The notes under the pieces were generated by a model that worked only from the letters and a program-made list of their open reading frames with translations, was not told the DNA's origin and did no database searches. Below are positions 9,451-20,900 of a stretch of DNA of 64,000 bases, piece by piece. The position numbers were made by a program, and so were the translations under genes. Source of the DNA: Steinernema hermaphroditum (taxonomy: Eukaryota > Nematoda > Chromadorea > Rhabditida > Steinernematidae). The stretch lies in NCBI GenBank assembly GCA_030435675.1, contig CM059621.1:10726001-10790000 (forward strand), in the 5' to 3' direction. Every line of letters starts with the position of its first letter. Position 1 is the first letter of the stretch.

Positions 9451-12446
9451 ATGACTCGAAGGCTCTGGGTCTCGCTGCTTCTCGTCGGAAGCCTCGTCGC
9501 CGCCGACATCCAGCGTAAGTGCCCCCCTCTGCAGCCCTAAGCGCTGTTTAAGTGTGCTCTCAGGAGTCCGATTGTGCGCCCTCCGAGACCTGTCGCCGGC
9601 TCTGCAACTTCGAAGGCCACTGCCAGCACGTCTGCGTCACCAGCTCTGTGAAAGCCAGGATTTTGAGGTAGGATTATTCGCTAACCGGCCCTCCTCAGTC
9701 GACCAAACACAGACGCTCCACTTCCCCCTCCGCGCCCCTTAAAACGACGACGGCGCCATTTACCGTAATGGTGGGAGATCGGCTGGGAGAGGAAGTGACT
9801 CTCTCGCTTTCAGACGAACCCTTTCAAGGACGAGTTCGTGAAGGCCGACGCCCAGGAGATCACCCCGCAGACCTTCAGCGAGGATGACTTCGAGAGGGAA
9901 CTCCGCGAGTCGAGTCCTGACGTGCTCCCCTCCGCTCCGGCGGCACCTCCGTCGCCTCCCCTCTCGATAAGTACCGAGGCGATGCCTCCCTCACTGGCGC
10001 CGGAAGCCCCCGGGTTCGAAGAGTTCAAAACGGGGTACACGAATGCGCCTCCGACGACTTCGAAGCGCAGATATCCAGAGGATAAGCCGGAGGCATTGAC
10101 ATCGCCGGAGGAGGTGGCAGCCACAGAAGCCGCCTCGACGCCTCCCACCACTTCGACGAGTCGGCCGTGGTTCATCACCTCGACTTTCGCCCCGGCTCTT
10201 GGGGTGGAGAAGAACGAGCTGGTCAAGGAGTCAGGCTACTCTACCGAAGACGCCGACGTTTCCAACGCGAACGAAACGCTCGAGGCGACACCGACGATCC
10301 ATCTTCCAGTGGCGAAGGCGGCGTATTTCGGAGGCGTCACTATGGGTTCGATGACGGAAGGGGTCCCCACTACGAGCAGCGCCACTTACTCCTCCGATGA
10401 AGGTGACTCCTCTGTGATAATGCGTAGATAAACGCCTCGTTAAGGTGTAGAAGAGTCGAAAAGCGATCCTTCGGAGCAGCCTTCTACATCCACCACGGAA
10501 CTCCTCCACTTGTCTTCTTCCCCGAATCCTCAGAAGTACGATACCAAAGAAGCGGAGGTGCAGCAGGACGACTCGAGGAGCGAGTGCCCTACGCCCGTGC
10601 CTTGTGGCAAGAACTGTGGCATCTTCATAGACGAGAACGGATGCCAAGGCTGTCAGTGCCTATGGCAGTCCCTCTGTAGGCCACACGCAGCTTCTTCTGA
10701 AAACGTCGTCCTTTCAGCCTGTGCCAACGACACCGATTGCCTCGGAGAGGGACTCTACTGCTACGATGGTCGATGTGAGTGCCGTCCAGGCTACGTCCAG
10801 AACATGCAGCAGTCGGGCGTCTGTCGCCTCGACCCTACCTTCGGCGATCTCGGAGGTTTGACAGAGTCAGCCGGGTCCGCACACGTCGAGTCCCTAGGGA
10901 ATCGCATCGACCAGGCAGTCCAGCAGGCGACGACCTCCCAGTCGGGCGTCTACCTCCGGAGGACTCGCAGGGCGTCGCTGAAGCCGCGGAGGATGGAACG
11001 ACTGCAGTGGCCAGGTGTGGTGGTGCTCTGAGGTTACGGTATTGCACGGTCACGGCATCAACTGCCTGTTTTCACTTCAACGTCTCTTATAGTTATAAAT
11101 TTAATAAATATCACCTCGTCGCCTCAGATTATCACACGCGCACCCACAGAAAGCATGCGACACTCTGGCACACTCTCTGGGGGCACTTGTGGATCCAAAG
11201 GAATGGGCGGAAGAGGGTCTAGAAGACACCCATGAGCACTGTGGTTCTACGTGATCCTTTTTCGGGGCTGCGTCTAGCTACTTGGTTGGTTTAAGGCCCC
11301 TGCGACAACGACGACCACTGTCCTCCGAACCTCTACTGTCTCCAGGGGGACTGCTGGCACCTCCCGGACAAGCCTATCCGGGCGATCCAGCACGACCCTC
11401 CTCCGAAGTCTTTCCCGATCGAAGGTGATGGCGGAGACGACGACGCCGGTGGGTTCACCAGGCCTTCGGTGCATTATGACTAGGCCCTATAGGCGAGGGT
11501 GGGTCGGCGAGCAGCGTTCAAGTGCCACCGGCCGATGAGTTCGACTTCAAACTCTTCCCTTCACCCCCTCCGAGCGGAAAAAGGTGAGCACACCTGGAGA
11601 CCAGGGAGGGTGACTCAGCACAAAGGTTCAGAGGGCGCTCGCGCTTTGTCACGACCACTGAGGCCGCCGGAGGCGACTACTCGGAGACCGCGGAGACCTT
11701 CGAGGAGACGACGACGACGTCGACGACCATCCCTGCCACGACGACACTTCCTTCGACGACGTTGAATCCGGAGGCCTTCACAAAGATGATAGAGGTCCCG
11801 GACTTCTCCCAGATCGTAGGACTCTACAGTACTCCTGGAGGACAGTCTTCGCTTCTAGGTGCGTCGAAGGACGAACCGCCAGAAGACGAGAGCCTCGACG
11901 CCTTCTCCGAACGAGGAGGAGCCCTCTCTAGACCCCGTGGAGTTCCCGATTTCGTCCAAGCTCCAGAAGGAGCGTCTCGCGAAGAGGAAGAAGGCGCCGA
12001 CCCCGAAGCCGGCTTCGATCTCGCCGGCTCCCCTCGCCCGAACCTCCTTCAGCGGCCCCACAGGGGTGTGGCACTCGATGGAAGGGCCCGACAAGTACAT
12101 TCCGAAGCCGGCGCCACAGATTCCCGAAGACGCGAAGGTCTTTCTCGAGTACACAGCGGAGAACCGAAGACGGAAGCCGATCCGTGTGGAGCTCTTCCAG
12201 GCCAAAAGTGAGTGCCCGTAGAACGTCCGTTTGAGCCTGATGGCCTTAGAGATGATCCACGACGAGTGTCGCCAGGATTCGGACTGCGGGAAGACGTTCG
12301 TCTGCTGCGAGAAGAAGTGGTGCGATCTGACGCCGGACTGTGGAAGCGCAAGGTTCTGCCTCCCACACTGCGACATGACCAAGATGACCTATCTGTCGTC
12401 GATGGGAGTCGGAGGAGTGCCGCTGATCGACATTATCTACGATTGA
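9451..12446 (+). CDS. secreted cysteine-rich multi-module protein (EB/WAP-like repeats)
   Basis: Ten-exon model: 9451-9514, 9564-9667, 9814-10402, 10451-10675, 10718-11014, 11296-11424, 11493-11583, 11632-11858, 11932-12207 and 12250-12446, in phase, 732 residues. It starts with a signal peptide (MTRRLWVSLLLVGSLVAADIQ). Thr/Pro/Glu-rich spacers separate four or five small Cys modules: ECPTPVPCGKNCGIF..., CANDTDCLGEGLYCYDGRCECRPGY, PCDNDDHCPPNLYCLQGDCW, and a final DECRQDSDCGKTFVCCEKKWC that resembles a WAP or dickkopf-like core. It is presumably extracellular matrix, cuticle or a protease-inhibitor-like protein; I do not know its function. Exon 2 is doubtful, because its cysteine-rich reading frame is not the one joined by the splice phases. 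The 281-bp intron (11015-11295) contains AATAAA-like sequence, so a short isoform ending at 11031 is possible. Confidence 0.75.
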
Positions 12447-12715
12447 AGGGGAGGTGCCGAGGGGCCAGCGATCTCAGAACTCTGTCTGCTTCGATAAATC
12501 ATCTTGATGAGGTGCAATGTGGGCAGAAATGGGTGTGCATCCAGGGTACTCCTGTACAAGGGAACGGAAAGGAGCTTCTGGAGGAGCCGCAATCGCTCTA
12601 TCTCCACTGACCAAACAAAGTACAAGTCTGCAGAAGTGCAGACAGACACCGAGTCTGTCTCCGACTCGTCTAGACCGCTCCTGTTCATTGGTGTACGCGC
12701 TCGCGTTCGGTCGGA

Positions 12716-13839
12716 ATGGCGTTCCCGCTCTCGTCCGATCCAGCAGTTAACGGTTCAGAAGCGATCCCCCCGTTCCTCAATGCTGGACACAAGCCTGTAT
12801 CATCCCCGTCCGCCAACAAGGAACTCCAATTTATTACCGTGGACTCGGTTGTGCTGCGCTTCGACGCCTCCGAAGCTCCTTCTAGCAAGCGCGAGTTGAC
12901 TCTCACGTAGGTCTTCCCTTCGCCTCGTCCCACTCATGACTCTGTTTTAGAAACACTTCGCAACATCGAGTCGCATGGCGCCTCCGCACGAATGCCCCGA
13001 CGCGCTACGTCGTCTCCCCGGCTAACGGATTCCTGACACCCACGGAGTCCGTCGTCGTCGTCGTCGATTTGGCAGACGTCGCCAAGTACCACAAGCGGCA
13101 TCGCTTCATGGTGCAGGCGATGGAGGCGAAGGAGGAGGAGAAGGACCACAAGAAGATCTGGAACTCCGACCGCGCCTCCAAGCTCGCCTTCCTCCAGTGC
13201 GTCCGCGTCTTCACCGAGTTCGTCCTTTGCAACATTCTCAACTTCATCCTTGGCTTCAGAGGTTCCGAGTCCAATACGATAGCCGGGAACGGTCTCATAT
13301 CGCCGGTTAACAACTCCACCAATCCCGGCTCCACGGCCGAATCCTCGGTGTACACATCGTCCACGAGTAGCGGAAGCCGTTTCACCTCGTCCGGCTCAAC
13401 GATAACCACTTCTTCTTCTTCGGATGCGTCCTCAGATACCTCCAGCTGCTCGACCACTTCGGGTGTCTCTTCCACCAGCGAAGCTTCTGCGGAGTACAAC
13501 GAGCGCATCAATGACGTCACCCAGAAAATTCGGAAAGCCATGGGTGAGTCGGCGGCAAGCGCAGCTACTTCCACCCTAAACTCTGTGTTCAGAGAAAAAG
13601 GAAGGAGTCAGTCAGAACATGATCAAGGTCGTCAATGAAGTGAAGAAGATCGAAGTGGAACTGGACCACGCCGGAGCCGTTTGCCAGGATCTTAACGCAC
13701 GTCTGACGAGCATCCAGGATCAAACAAAGGTTAGCTGACCAACCAATACAGGCATTCCATAGAAATCAATCTATAGGGACTCGAGCAGCGATCGGCCGAG
13801 ATTGAAAAGCAGCTGAAACCTATGAAAGAGGGAAAGTAA
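12716..13839 (+). CDS. MSP-domain (VAP-like) protein, copy 1
   Basis: Exons 12716-12906, 12951-13543, 13593-13729 and 13777-13839 encode 327 residues. The MSP immunoglobulin-like fold lies at about residues 45-122 (VVLRFDASEAPSSKRELTLT, NTSQHRVAWRLRTNAPTRYV, HKRHRFMVQAMEA). It corresponds to the VAP domain that binds FFAT-type motifs at ER contact sites, or in nematodes to soluble MSP-domain proteins. A Ser/Thr-rich linker and a C-terminal coiled coil follow (VVNEVKKIEVELDHAGAVCQ...). There is no clear C-terminal membrane anchor, unlike true VAPs. A 63-bp stretch (13197-13259) has a GTGCGT donor and a CTTCAG acceptor and keeps frame. It may be a further intron, giving 306 residues, or else encodes the hydrophobic segment FVLCNILNFILGF. 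An AATAAA lies at 13896. Confidence 0.85.
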
Positions 13840-13967
13840 GAAGACAAAATGCTCGTGGGTAATACTTTTCCATTCCCAGCGCGTTTTTATATGAAAATAA
13901 ACTATCAACTTGTGCTGGAAGTCCGGATTTGCCTGTTCATTGGTGTACGCGCTCGCGTTCGGTCGGA

Positions 13968-15091
13968 ATGGCGTTCCCGCTCTCGTCCGATCCAGCAGTT
14001 AACGGTTCAGAAGCGATCCCCCCGTTCCTCAATGCTGGACACAAGCCTGTATCATCCCCGTCCGCCAACAAGGAACTCCAATTTATTACCGTGGACTCGG
14101 TTGTGCTGCGCTTCGACGCCTCCGAAGCTCCTTCTAGCAAGCGCGAGTTGACTCTCACGTAGGTCTTCCCTTCGCCTCGTCCCACTCATGACTCTGTTTT
14201 AGAAACACTTCGCAACATCGAGTCGCATGGCGCCTCCGCACGAATGCCCCGACGCGCTACGTCGTCTCCCCGGCTAACGGATTCCTGACACCCACGGAGT
14301 CCGTCGTCGTCGTCGTCGATTTGGCAGACGTCGCCAAGTACCACAAGCGGCATCGCTTCATGGTGCAGGCGATGGAGGCGAAGGAGGAGGAGAAGGACCA
14401 CAAGAAGATCTGGAACTCCGACCGCGCCTCCAAGCTCGCCTTCCTCCAGTGCGTCCGCGTCTTCACCGAGTTCGTCCTTTGCAACATTCTCAACTTCATC
14501 CTTGGCTTCAGAGGTTCCGAGTCCAATACGATAGCCGGGAACGGTCTCATATCGCCGGTTAACAACTCCACCAATCCCGGCTCCACGGCCGAATCCTCGG
14601 TGTACACATCGTCCACGAGTAGCGGAAGCCGTTTCACCTCGTCCGGCTCAACGATAACCACTTCTTCTTCTTCGGATGCGTCCTCAGATACCTCCAGCTG
14701 CTCGACCACTTCGGGTGTCTCTTCCACCAGCGAAGCTTCTGCGGAGTACAACGAGCGCATCAATGACGTCACCCAGAAAATTCGGAAAGCCATGGGTGAG
14801 TCGGCGGCAAGCGCAGCTACTTCCACCCTAAACTCTGTGTTCAGAGAAAAAGGAAGGAGTCAGTCAGAACATGATCAAGGTCGTCAATGAAGTGAAGAAG
14901 ATCGAAGTGGAACTGGACCACGCCGGAGCCGTTTGCCAGGATCTTAACGCACGTCTGACGAGCATCCAGGATCAAACAAAGGTTAGCTGACCAACCAATA
15001 CAGGCATTCCATAGAAATCAATCTATAGGGACTCGAGCAGCGATCGGCCGAGATTGAAAAGCAGCTGAAACCTATGAAAGAGGGAAAGTAA
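13968..15091 (+). CDS. MSP-domain (VAP-like) protein, copy 2
   Basis: Exons 14... are the copy-1 exons shifted by 1,252: 13968-14158, 14203-14795, 14845-14981 and 15029-15091. The predicted protein is identical and intact. Its ATG lies only 36 bp from the duplication junction and about 67 bp after the copy-1 poly(A) signal. It therefore has no private promoter unless one lies inside copy 1. It could be expressed as the second gene of an accidental operon by SL2-type trans-splicing, or be silent. Alternatively the second copy may be an assembly error. Confidence 0.8.
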
Positions 15092-15183
15092 GAAGACAAA
15101 ATGCTCGTGGGTAATACTTTTCCATTCCCAGCGCGTTTTTATATGAAAATAAACTATCAACTTGTGCTGGAAGTCCGGATTTG

Positions 15184-16338
15184 CTTTGTTCTTTCCAAAC
15201 GAATCTGAGTCGAACAAGGAAATAATTCTCCGGACTCACCCTTATTCTCAGCGAAAACACAAATTTCCACAGTTATCTTCAAAACTCAGAGCTCGCGCAA
15301 ATCTCTTCTCTGTTGGCGAGCACCGTGTGATGTGATCTTTGAATCCGCCTATTCTGCTGCTCCCTGTTGTGTGCTCGGAATCGCTGCTTTGATTTTGAGG
15401 TGGAGATGATGCCCCTTGCAGGATCCTGTGGATGGAATGATTGCACTTGGATGGCGACCTTCTGGGACCGAGGAACAGTGAACTCAAAAGGGCAGCAATT
15501 GTTTGGTCTCAGTGTTTTCGAAGAGTGTCTTGTTAGTTGATGGCTGGCGACAAATAGTCGAAGAAGGCACTGATTTCAAGGACATCGCGATATCTTTTGA
15601 TCAGTGTTCGGGAAGTACTTTCCGTTCGGTCGGCGCAGAGGTCTTGTGTCGTGCTGTGTTGCGTTCGCGGCTTATCTCTGCTTTTTGTATTGCATCACTG
15701 TCTTCCGTACAGTTCGTGTTTTCTCTGTTTCCATCGGAGCTACAGTTCGGAACTCGTCGGAGGCGCCGTCGCCGTGGCGATAACGCAGTGAGGACGCAGT
15801 AAAGAGAAACATGCGTGATGGCACGCGTGTTTTTTTTGACACAAGTCTTTTTCGTTTCGATTATTATTTTTGTTCAGAAGGAAAACAACGACGGCATAAA
15901 ACAACAAAGAAAAAAGAAGGAAATCGGCAGAGCGCTCTGACCGGCTTCTGGAAGCTACGGGAACAGAGAGGAGACACTTGCTAGGAATAGATATCTAGAT
16001 GGATTCACCGGTAGAGACACGGGAAGGGAAGGGACCTCACGGGGTGGGGAATCAGCGCATTTCTGGAGAGTGGGCGCTTAAGGCGCATGAAGAGTGGAGG
16101 GTTTACACGTATTCGAAGGGTGTTGCCCAGAAGGGGAAATAGTGGTTGACTGTCTACTGGCTGGAGGGAGTGGTACGGTAGCGTGATTAGAGTGGTGGAG
16201 AAGAGCTCGGTTGACGGAGGTGGAGTTGACATTGGGGGCGCAGGAGATAGACGGACAGAAGGAGGGAAAAGACGAATCGATTGGAGATCACATTGAGGAA
16301 CGGAATAGAAGTCGAGGGATTCTAGGAGACAGAAAGGG
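15184..16338. other. intergenic between MSP copy 2 and the forkhead gene
   Basis: No supported exon on either strand; the open frames are short and unstructured. The right part is probably the 3'UTR of the minus-strand forkhead gene. Confidence 0.5.
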
Positions 16339-17998
16339 TTAGAAGAACCTCATTGTGGGGTCGCTGGGATCCGCCTTCGAGACGGGCAGCTGCAGTCCGC
16401 TGGGCGACGTCGGAGCCTCGGCGGCCTCGAGGGTCGCCGCCGGAAGAGTCGGCGTAGTGGAAGTGGCTGTCGCGGGGAGCGTCGCCAGTGGGTTCGCCGA
16501 TAGATTGGCGAGGGCCGCCGCCAGGATGGGGGAGGTGAGCTGCTGAAGCTGAGCGGCTGCGAGGGCGGCTACAGTAGGATTCGCGAAGAGCGAGAGGGGG
16601 TTTAGTTGCTGGTTCTTAAGGGATGCCTGGAGGAGAAGAGGGTTCAGCGTCTGCTGAAACGAGGCGTTGAGAGGGGCCGGGATGGTGGGGCGTTACCGTA
16701 TTGACCGTGGTGAGCTCTGCGAGATTGGCCACTGTGTTGGTGATGGTCTGCTGGACGCAGGCCTGGATGAGCTGCTGGAGGTAGAGCTGCTGCTTGTAGC
16801 TCTCGTCGTTCTGGTTCTGCTGGAGCAGGGCGAGCGAATCGAGGAGCGAGGGGGTCGTCGACGCGGAGGAGATCGGAGTCGGGAGGGCGGTGGAGGTGGA
16901 CGGCGTCAGAAGAGTGTTCATCGCCGAGAGCTGAGGGAAGTAGGAGGCGAGGGGCTTGTGGAGCGGCGATTCGAGGCCGTCGCGGGGCGTCGAGGATGCG
17001 AGAGTGGCCGCCACGGAGGGACTGCAGGTCGAGGTGGGGCTGCTGGAGACTGAGCTCTCCTCGGAGGCAAGGCCGCTGTCCGAGGAGGGCGTGCTTCCGA
17101 TGTTGGGAATGGCGGGGGTCAGAAGGCTCGACGCGGAGATGGAGGGCATCGCCGAGAGCTGCGTCAACTGGCCGAGGGGCATCGGCTCGTTAGGGATGTT
17201 CTGGACTCTGTCACGGCGGCCCTTGGTGGCCGAGCGGTTAGCGGTACGCGCGGCGCGACTTCTCCTCCGCACATTCGGCTTGTCGCTCTTGTCGTGCACG
17301 ACGGTCCAGAAGTGGCCGACGACGCCACTGGCCGAGGTCTGCTTCAGGGGGAGCTTCACGAAGCAGTCATGGAGGGAGAGGTTGTGGCGGATGGAGTTTT
17401 GCCATCCCCACTGGTCCGTCCGGAGGTTGTAGTAGGGGTGAAGAAGACGGATCACCTGAAACAAGACAGGTTTGAGGCGATCTCGGAGCATCCCCGAGGG
17501 CTAAGTGGAAGTCGAGGGCGACAGACGACGAGAGTGCGCAAAATAGTAACACAAAAATAGGGAAGAAGAGTCCGCGCTGCGCCCTTCTGTCAACTCTCTT
17601 CGTTTCGGAGATTCGGCGTGCTCGCGTTGTGTCGAAAAGTGCGCAAATGGAAGAGAGCTGGTGTCGACGGAGTATCGAGTTTCATCTAAGCGCCCCCCTT
17701 CCTGTTTAGACGACGCGCCACGGGAGCAGTGAACACCCACAGGGGACCGCCGTACCTGGTAGATCTCATTGAGTTTCAGGCGCTTCTCGGGGCTGCTCTC
17801 GATGGCCTCGATGATGAGGTCCTTGTAGCTGAGTGAGGGGCGTTCGGTGCCCTCCTTGGGCACGGCGGAGACCGCGCGGGCCGGTTCGCTGGAGGGGTCT
17901 GTGGGGGTCGCCGGGGCGGCGTAGCTGACGATCATAGGCGAAGCCGGAGTCTCTGAGGTGGAGGGCGACGCGGACGGCGGAGGGCTCAGGTCCATCAT
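16339..17998 (-). CDS. forkhead-box transcription factor
   Basis: Minus-strand exons 17756-17998, 16697-17455 and 16339-16653, in phase, give 438 residues from the first Met. The forkhead (winged-helix) DNA-binding domain runs from about residue 53 to 134: RPSLSYKDLIIEAIE, KRLKLNEIYQ, then VIRLLHPYYNL, the recognition helix WGWQNSIRHNLSLHDCFVK and wing GVVGHFWTVV. A 300-bp intron interrupts the domain right after IYQ. A basic stretch (VRRRSRAARTANRS, nuclear localisation) and long Ser/Thr/Pro-, Gln- and Ala-rich regions follow. The domain most resembles nematode-type divergent forkheads, but I do not assign a Fox class. The frame stays open upstream of the first Met to a GTTTCAG acceptor at about 18096, so an additional 5' exon is likely. 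A long gene-free region lies upstream. Confidence 0.92.
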
Positions 17999-20900
17999 GA
18001 CCGAGGCGAGGGTAGGTTGCTGAAGGTCGCTGGAGGCTGCTGGAGGCGATGGAGGAGGGGATGTGGACGTCGACGCCAGAGTGCCTGAGAGTCTGAAACG
18101 AAACGGGACTAATTACCATGTGATTGTGTTTCGCGGAACGCGAAGGTCCGAGTTAAGTCGTCTAGTAAGCGCCAAATGACCGTGTGAGTCACGCCCCAGG
18201 CGCCGAGCACAAATGGGCCGAAGTCGCCGCCTTCTCCCAGAAGCGACGGCGGCGACCAGGTGCACCTCTAGACGGCGCAGAGCGCGGTTCTCACGGCCCC
18301 ACGAGAGTCTCGGATCCAAAATAGATAAACAGGCGGCGTCATCGCACAGTGCAATATGCAATTACCATAATCGCTCGGAGCGGCCGAGTGAATTCGGAAA
18401 CCGAACCGGTCGATTAGCCCGCACGTGCCTCCACTCAACTCCGACGGACCGTCGCCGCAACAGTGGATCGAAATGCGGAATAACACGAGAGGGAGCGGAG
18501 CGGATCGGGCGAGGAAGCGGCGAGTGGTCGGCGCTTCGGTGTTGCCGGTTGATAAGCCCCGGTTGCGACTCGGCGACGTTTCAAGAGTACGGTGCCCTGC
18601 TCAAAACAAACATCGGTTTCTTTCGTTTCGTTGTCGTCGGGTTCGTCGAGGCGGAGCGTGGAAGGGAAGTGTCTTCGAGAAGTAGGGGAGGGACCGGGTA
18701 CCAAAGAAGAGAGAACAAGTTGAAGTGCGAAGCGGGCAGAGAAAGGAGAAAACAAACACAGCCAGTTTTCTGCGAGCTTCCCACAGCTTCGCCGCCTTCG
18801 CGCTCCAAAATAAACACGAAGAAACATTACGCGCATGCGCGGAAGAATGCTTCGGAACTGGAATCGCATCCGCTTTCGCCGCGCTCTCCGGATCGTTCCC
18901 CTGCGCCGGCCGGAGGACCAGAACAGAGACCACAGCCCGGCAACACGTAGGGCGCTCAAACATCAGCAAAGTACAATCAAATAAAGGAGAAACACTCAAG
19001 TAGATTCTCTCGAAAGGTAATCTGTCAAAAGGCTCCAGAGCGGGCGCCGCAGCGTCGGAAATGGCCGCGATAAGGGCCACCGGAGAAGGAACAACACAGG
19101 TGTACCGGGAGGGGGTACGGTGTGCGCGGCGGTTCTGGATCGGCCGGGGAGTCCGAAGGACGCGAACAAAGCGCTTCTTTGTTTTGACACGACCGAGAGG
19201 GGTGCGCGGAGGGCGTGCGCAGACTTTTTGACCCAATTTATAGGTTTAATAGGTTTCCATCTACTCTTGAAACAATCTGCGTGGTGTTCGCCCGTAGATC
19301 GCCAAAACAGTAACGAAAACGCGTCGGCGAAAAAGGAATCTGTGACTCGAAAAAGTGCATTGTCGATGGACGGTCCGCTTCTGCCCGGGGCGATCGCGAG
19401 GCGCGGAGACCCGGAACCGCCCCACTGGATCGCGGCGGCGGCCCTGTGCACGCCTATTTCGGAGTCAGTTCCCGGCCCTCCGGAGCGCCCCGGTTCACCC
19501 GGGGGCGGCGCTTCCGAACACGATTCGTCGGCTGCAAACGCGAAAGCAAACAAGCGGCAGCGAGAACGAAAGAAAGAGCGAAAGAGCCTCCGGCAATGCA
19601 ACAATAAACAGCAGCGAGCAAGGATTATACTCGATAGACCGCGCTCGCGACTACGGTAGCCATCAGGAACGTTTCCCATAGGGGGCGGCTACGGTAGCCA
19701 GCGTAGCGTGGATCTGGGGCCTGAGTGTAAGAGAGCAAAAACAGTTCGCAACAGAGTCATGTGACGCGCTGTACGATTGCGACTTGCGAGCGTTTTTACA
19801 TTTCTATTTGCTTTTAGGACTGATAAGCGCTCTCGGCCGAAACAAACGATTCTCGGCGCTGTTCCAAAGCGGCGCCAGCGGTGATAAGCGCGAAATTCGT
19901 GTGTAAACACGCGGAAACATTCCTAGGGGCTAGGAAACGCCCCCGGCAGTTGCTGGCGGGTACGGTTTCTCTTCCTGGAGTGGAGGGGAGTACGAGGACT
20001 CGGAGGCCATAACGCCGTCGAGTTTCAAAGATTGACGGTCAAAGAATACCTCCGGAGGCGGAGAGCGGATTGGCCGGCCGGGATACGGTAGATGGGGGCT
20101 GAATCATAGCAGCAGGGAAGACAAAACGGGCCCAGGGAAACGGTAATGCGGAAAAACAAATAAAAATGACGCACAAATGTCAAACAATTGTAAAAGCGGA
20201 ACCGATGAAACATTGTGTTTGCCTTCCCCGGAGCCTTCGACGCCTCGGGAGTCGGGAAGGGCGTCCGGGAGGCTGAGGGGAGGCTTCCCGTGAAAAAACG
20301 CCATTTTGGCACTTTTGAATAGTGCAGACGAACTTTGCGGAGTCCAAGGGACGGACTACGACAAACAATCTTCGAAAGTCGCCAAACAACAACAACATCG
20401 CGGCGACGGGGATCCGGCTACGTCGTCGTCGTCGAAAACAACGTTGTTTTTGCGGTCGCGCGTCGTCGCGAAGACCTTCAGCCCGGTCCCCGGCTGGCAG
20501 CCGCCGCGGAGAGCAGTCTACTTGGGCGCGGACGAGAGTGCAGCGGCGACGTCGACGAGGACACCGCCGCGGCAGCGCGCTTTCGCGTGTGTATGTGAGT
20601 GTGTGTGTTTTGCGATGCTTGTTTTTCGCTCTTCCCGCCCATCTTTCCGTGCCTCTGGCTCTCTTCTCAGGCGGTCGCCGCCGCCAGCGCCTGAAGAACG
20701 ACTGCGCGTAGAGTCCAAAGGAGAGAGACCGCGGCGAGAGTCCACGTGCTGCCCGCGCAGGACGACGCGACGACGACGACGATGTTTCAAGAAACCCGGC
20801 GACGTCGCCGCCGCGCGCGATCGATGCCGCGTCGCCGCCTCCAGCGACGGACCGACCCGAAGCGGCCGGGTTCCGGGAAAACAAAGTGCACCCCGAAAAC

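Larger units (their letters stand above)
12680..15183 (+). repeat. direct tandem duplication, two units of 1,252 bp
   Basis: Unit 1 is 12680-13931 and unit 2 is 13932-15183. Every frame I compared is the same in both, including introns and flanks, so the copies look identical. Sequence before unit 1 (ending CGCT) and after unit 2 (beginning CTTTG) differs from the junction, and only one or two bases of microhomology are seen at the breakpoints. Each unit contains a complete MSP-domain gene with 36 bp of 5' flank. Confidence 0.95.

Noticed and set aside
11690..11765. ACG/TCG triplet runs as a microsatellite
   Set aside because: They encode a Thr-rich spacer inside a phase-consistent exon of the cysteine-rich gene.
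15248..15487. 79-residue minus frame between MSP copy 2 and the forkhead gene
   Set aside because: No splice sites or family features, and low-complexity composition.
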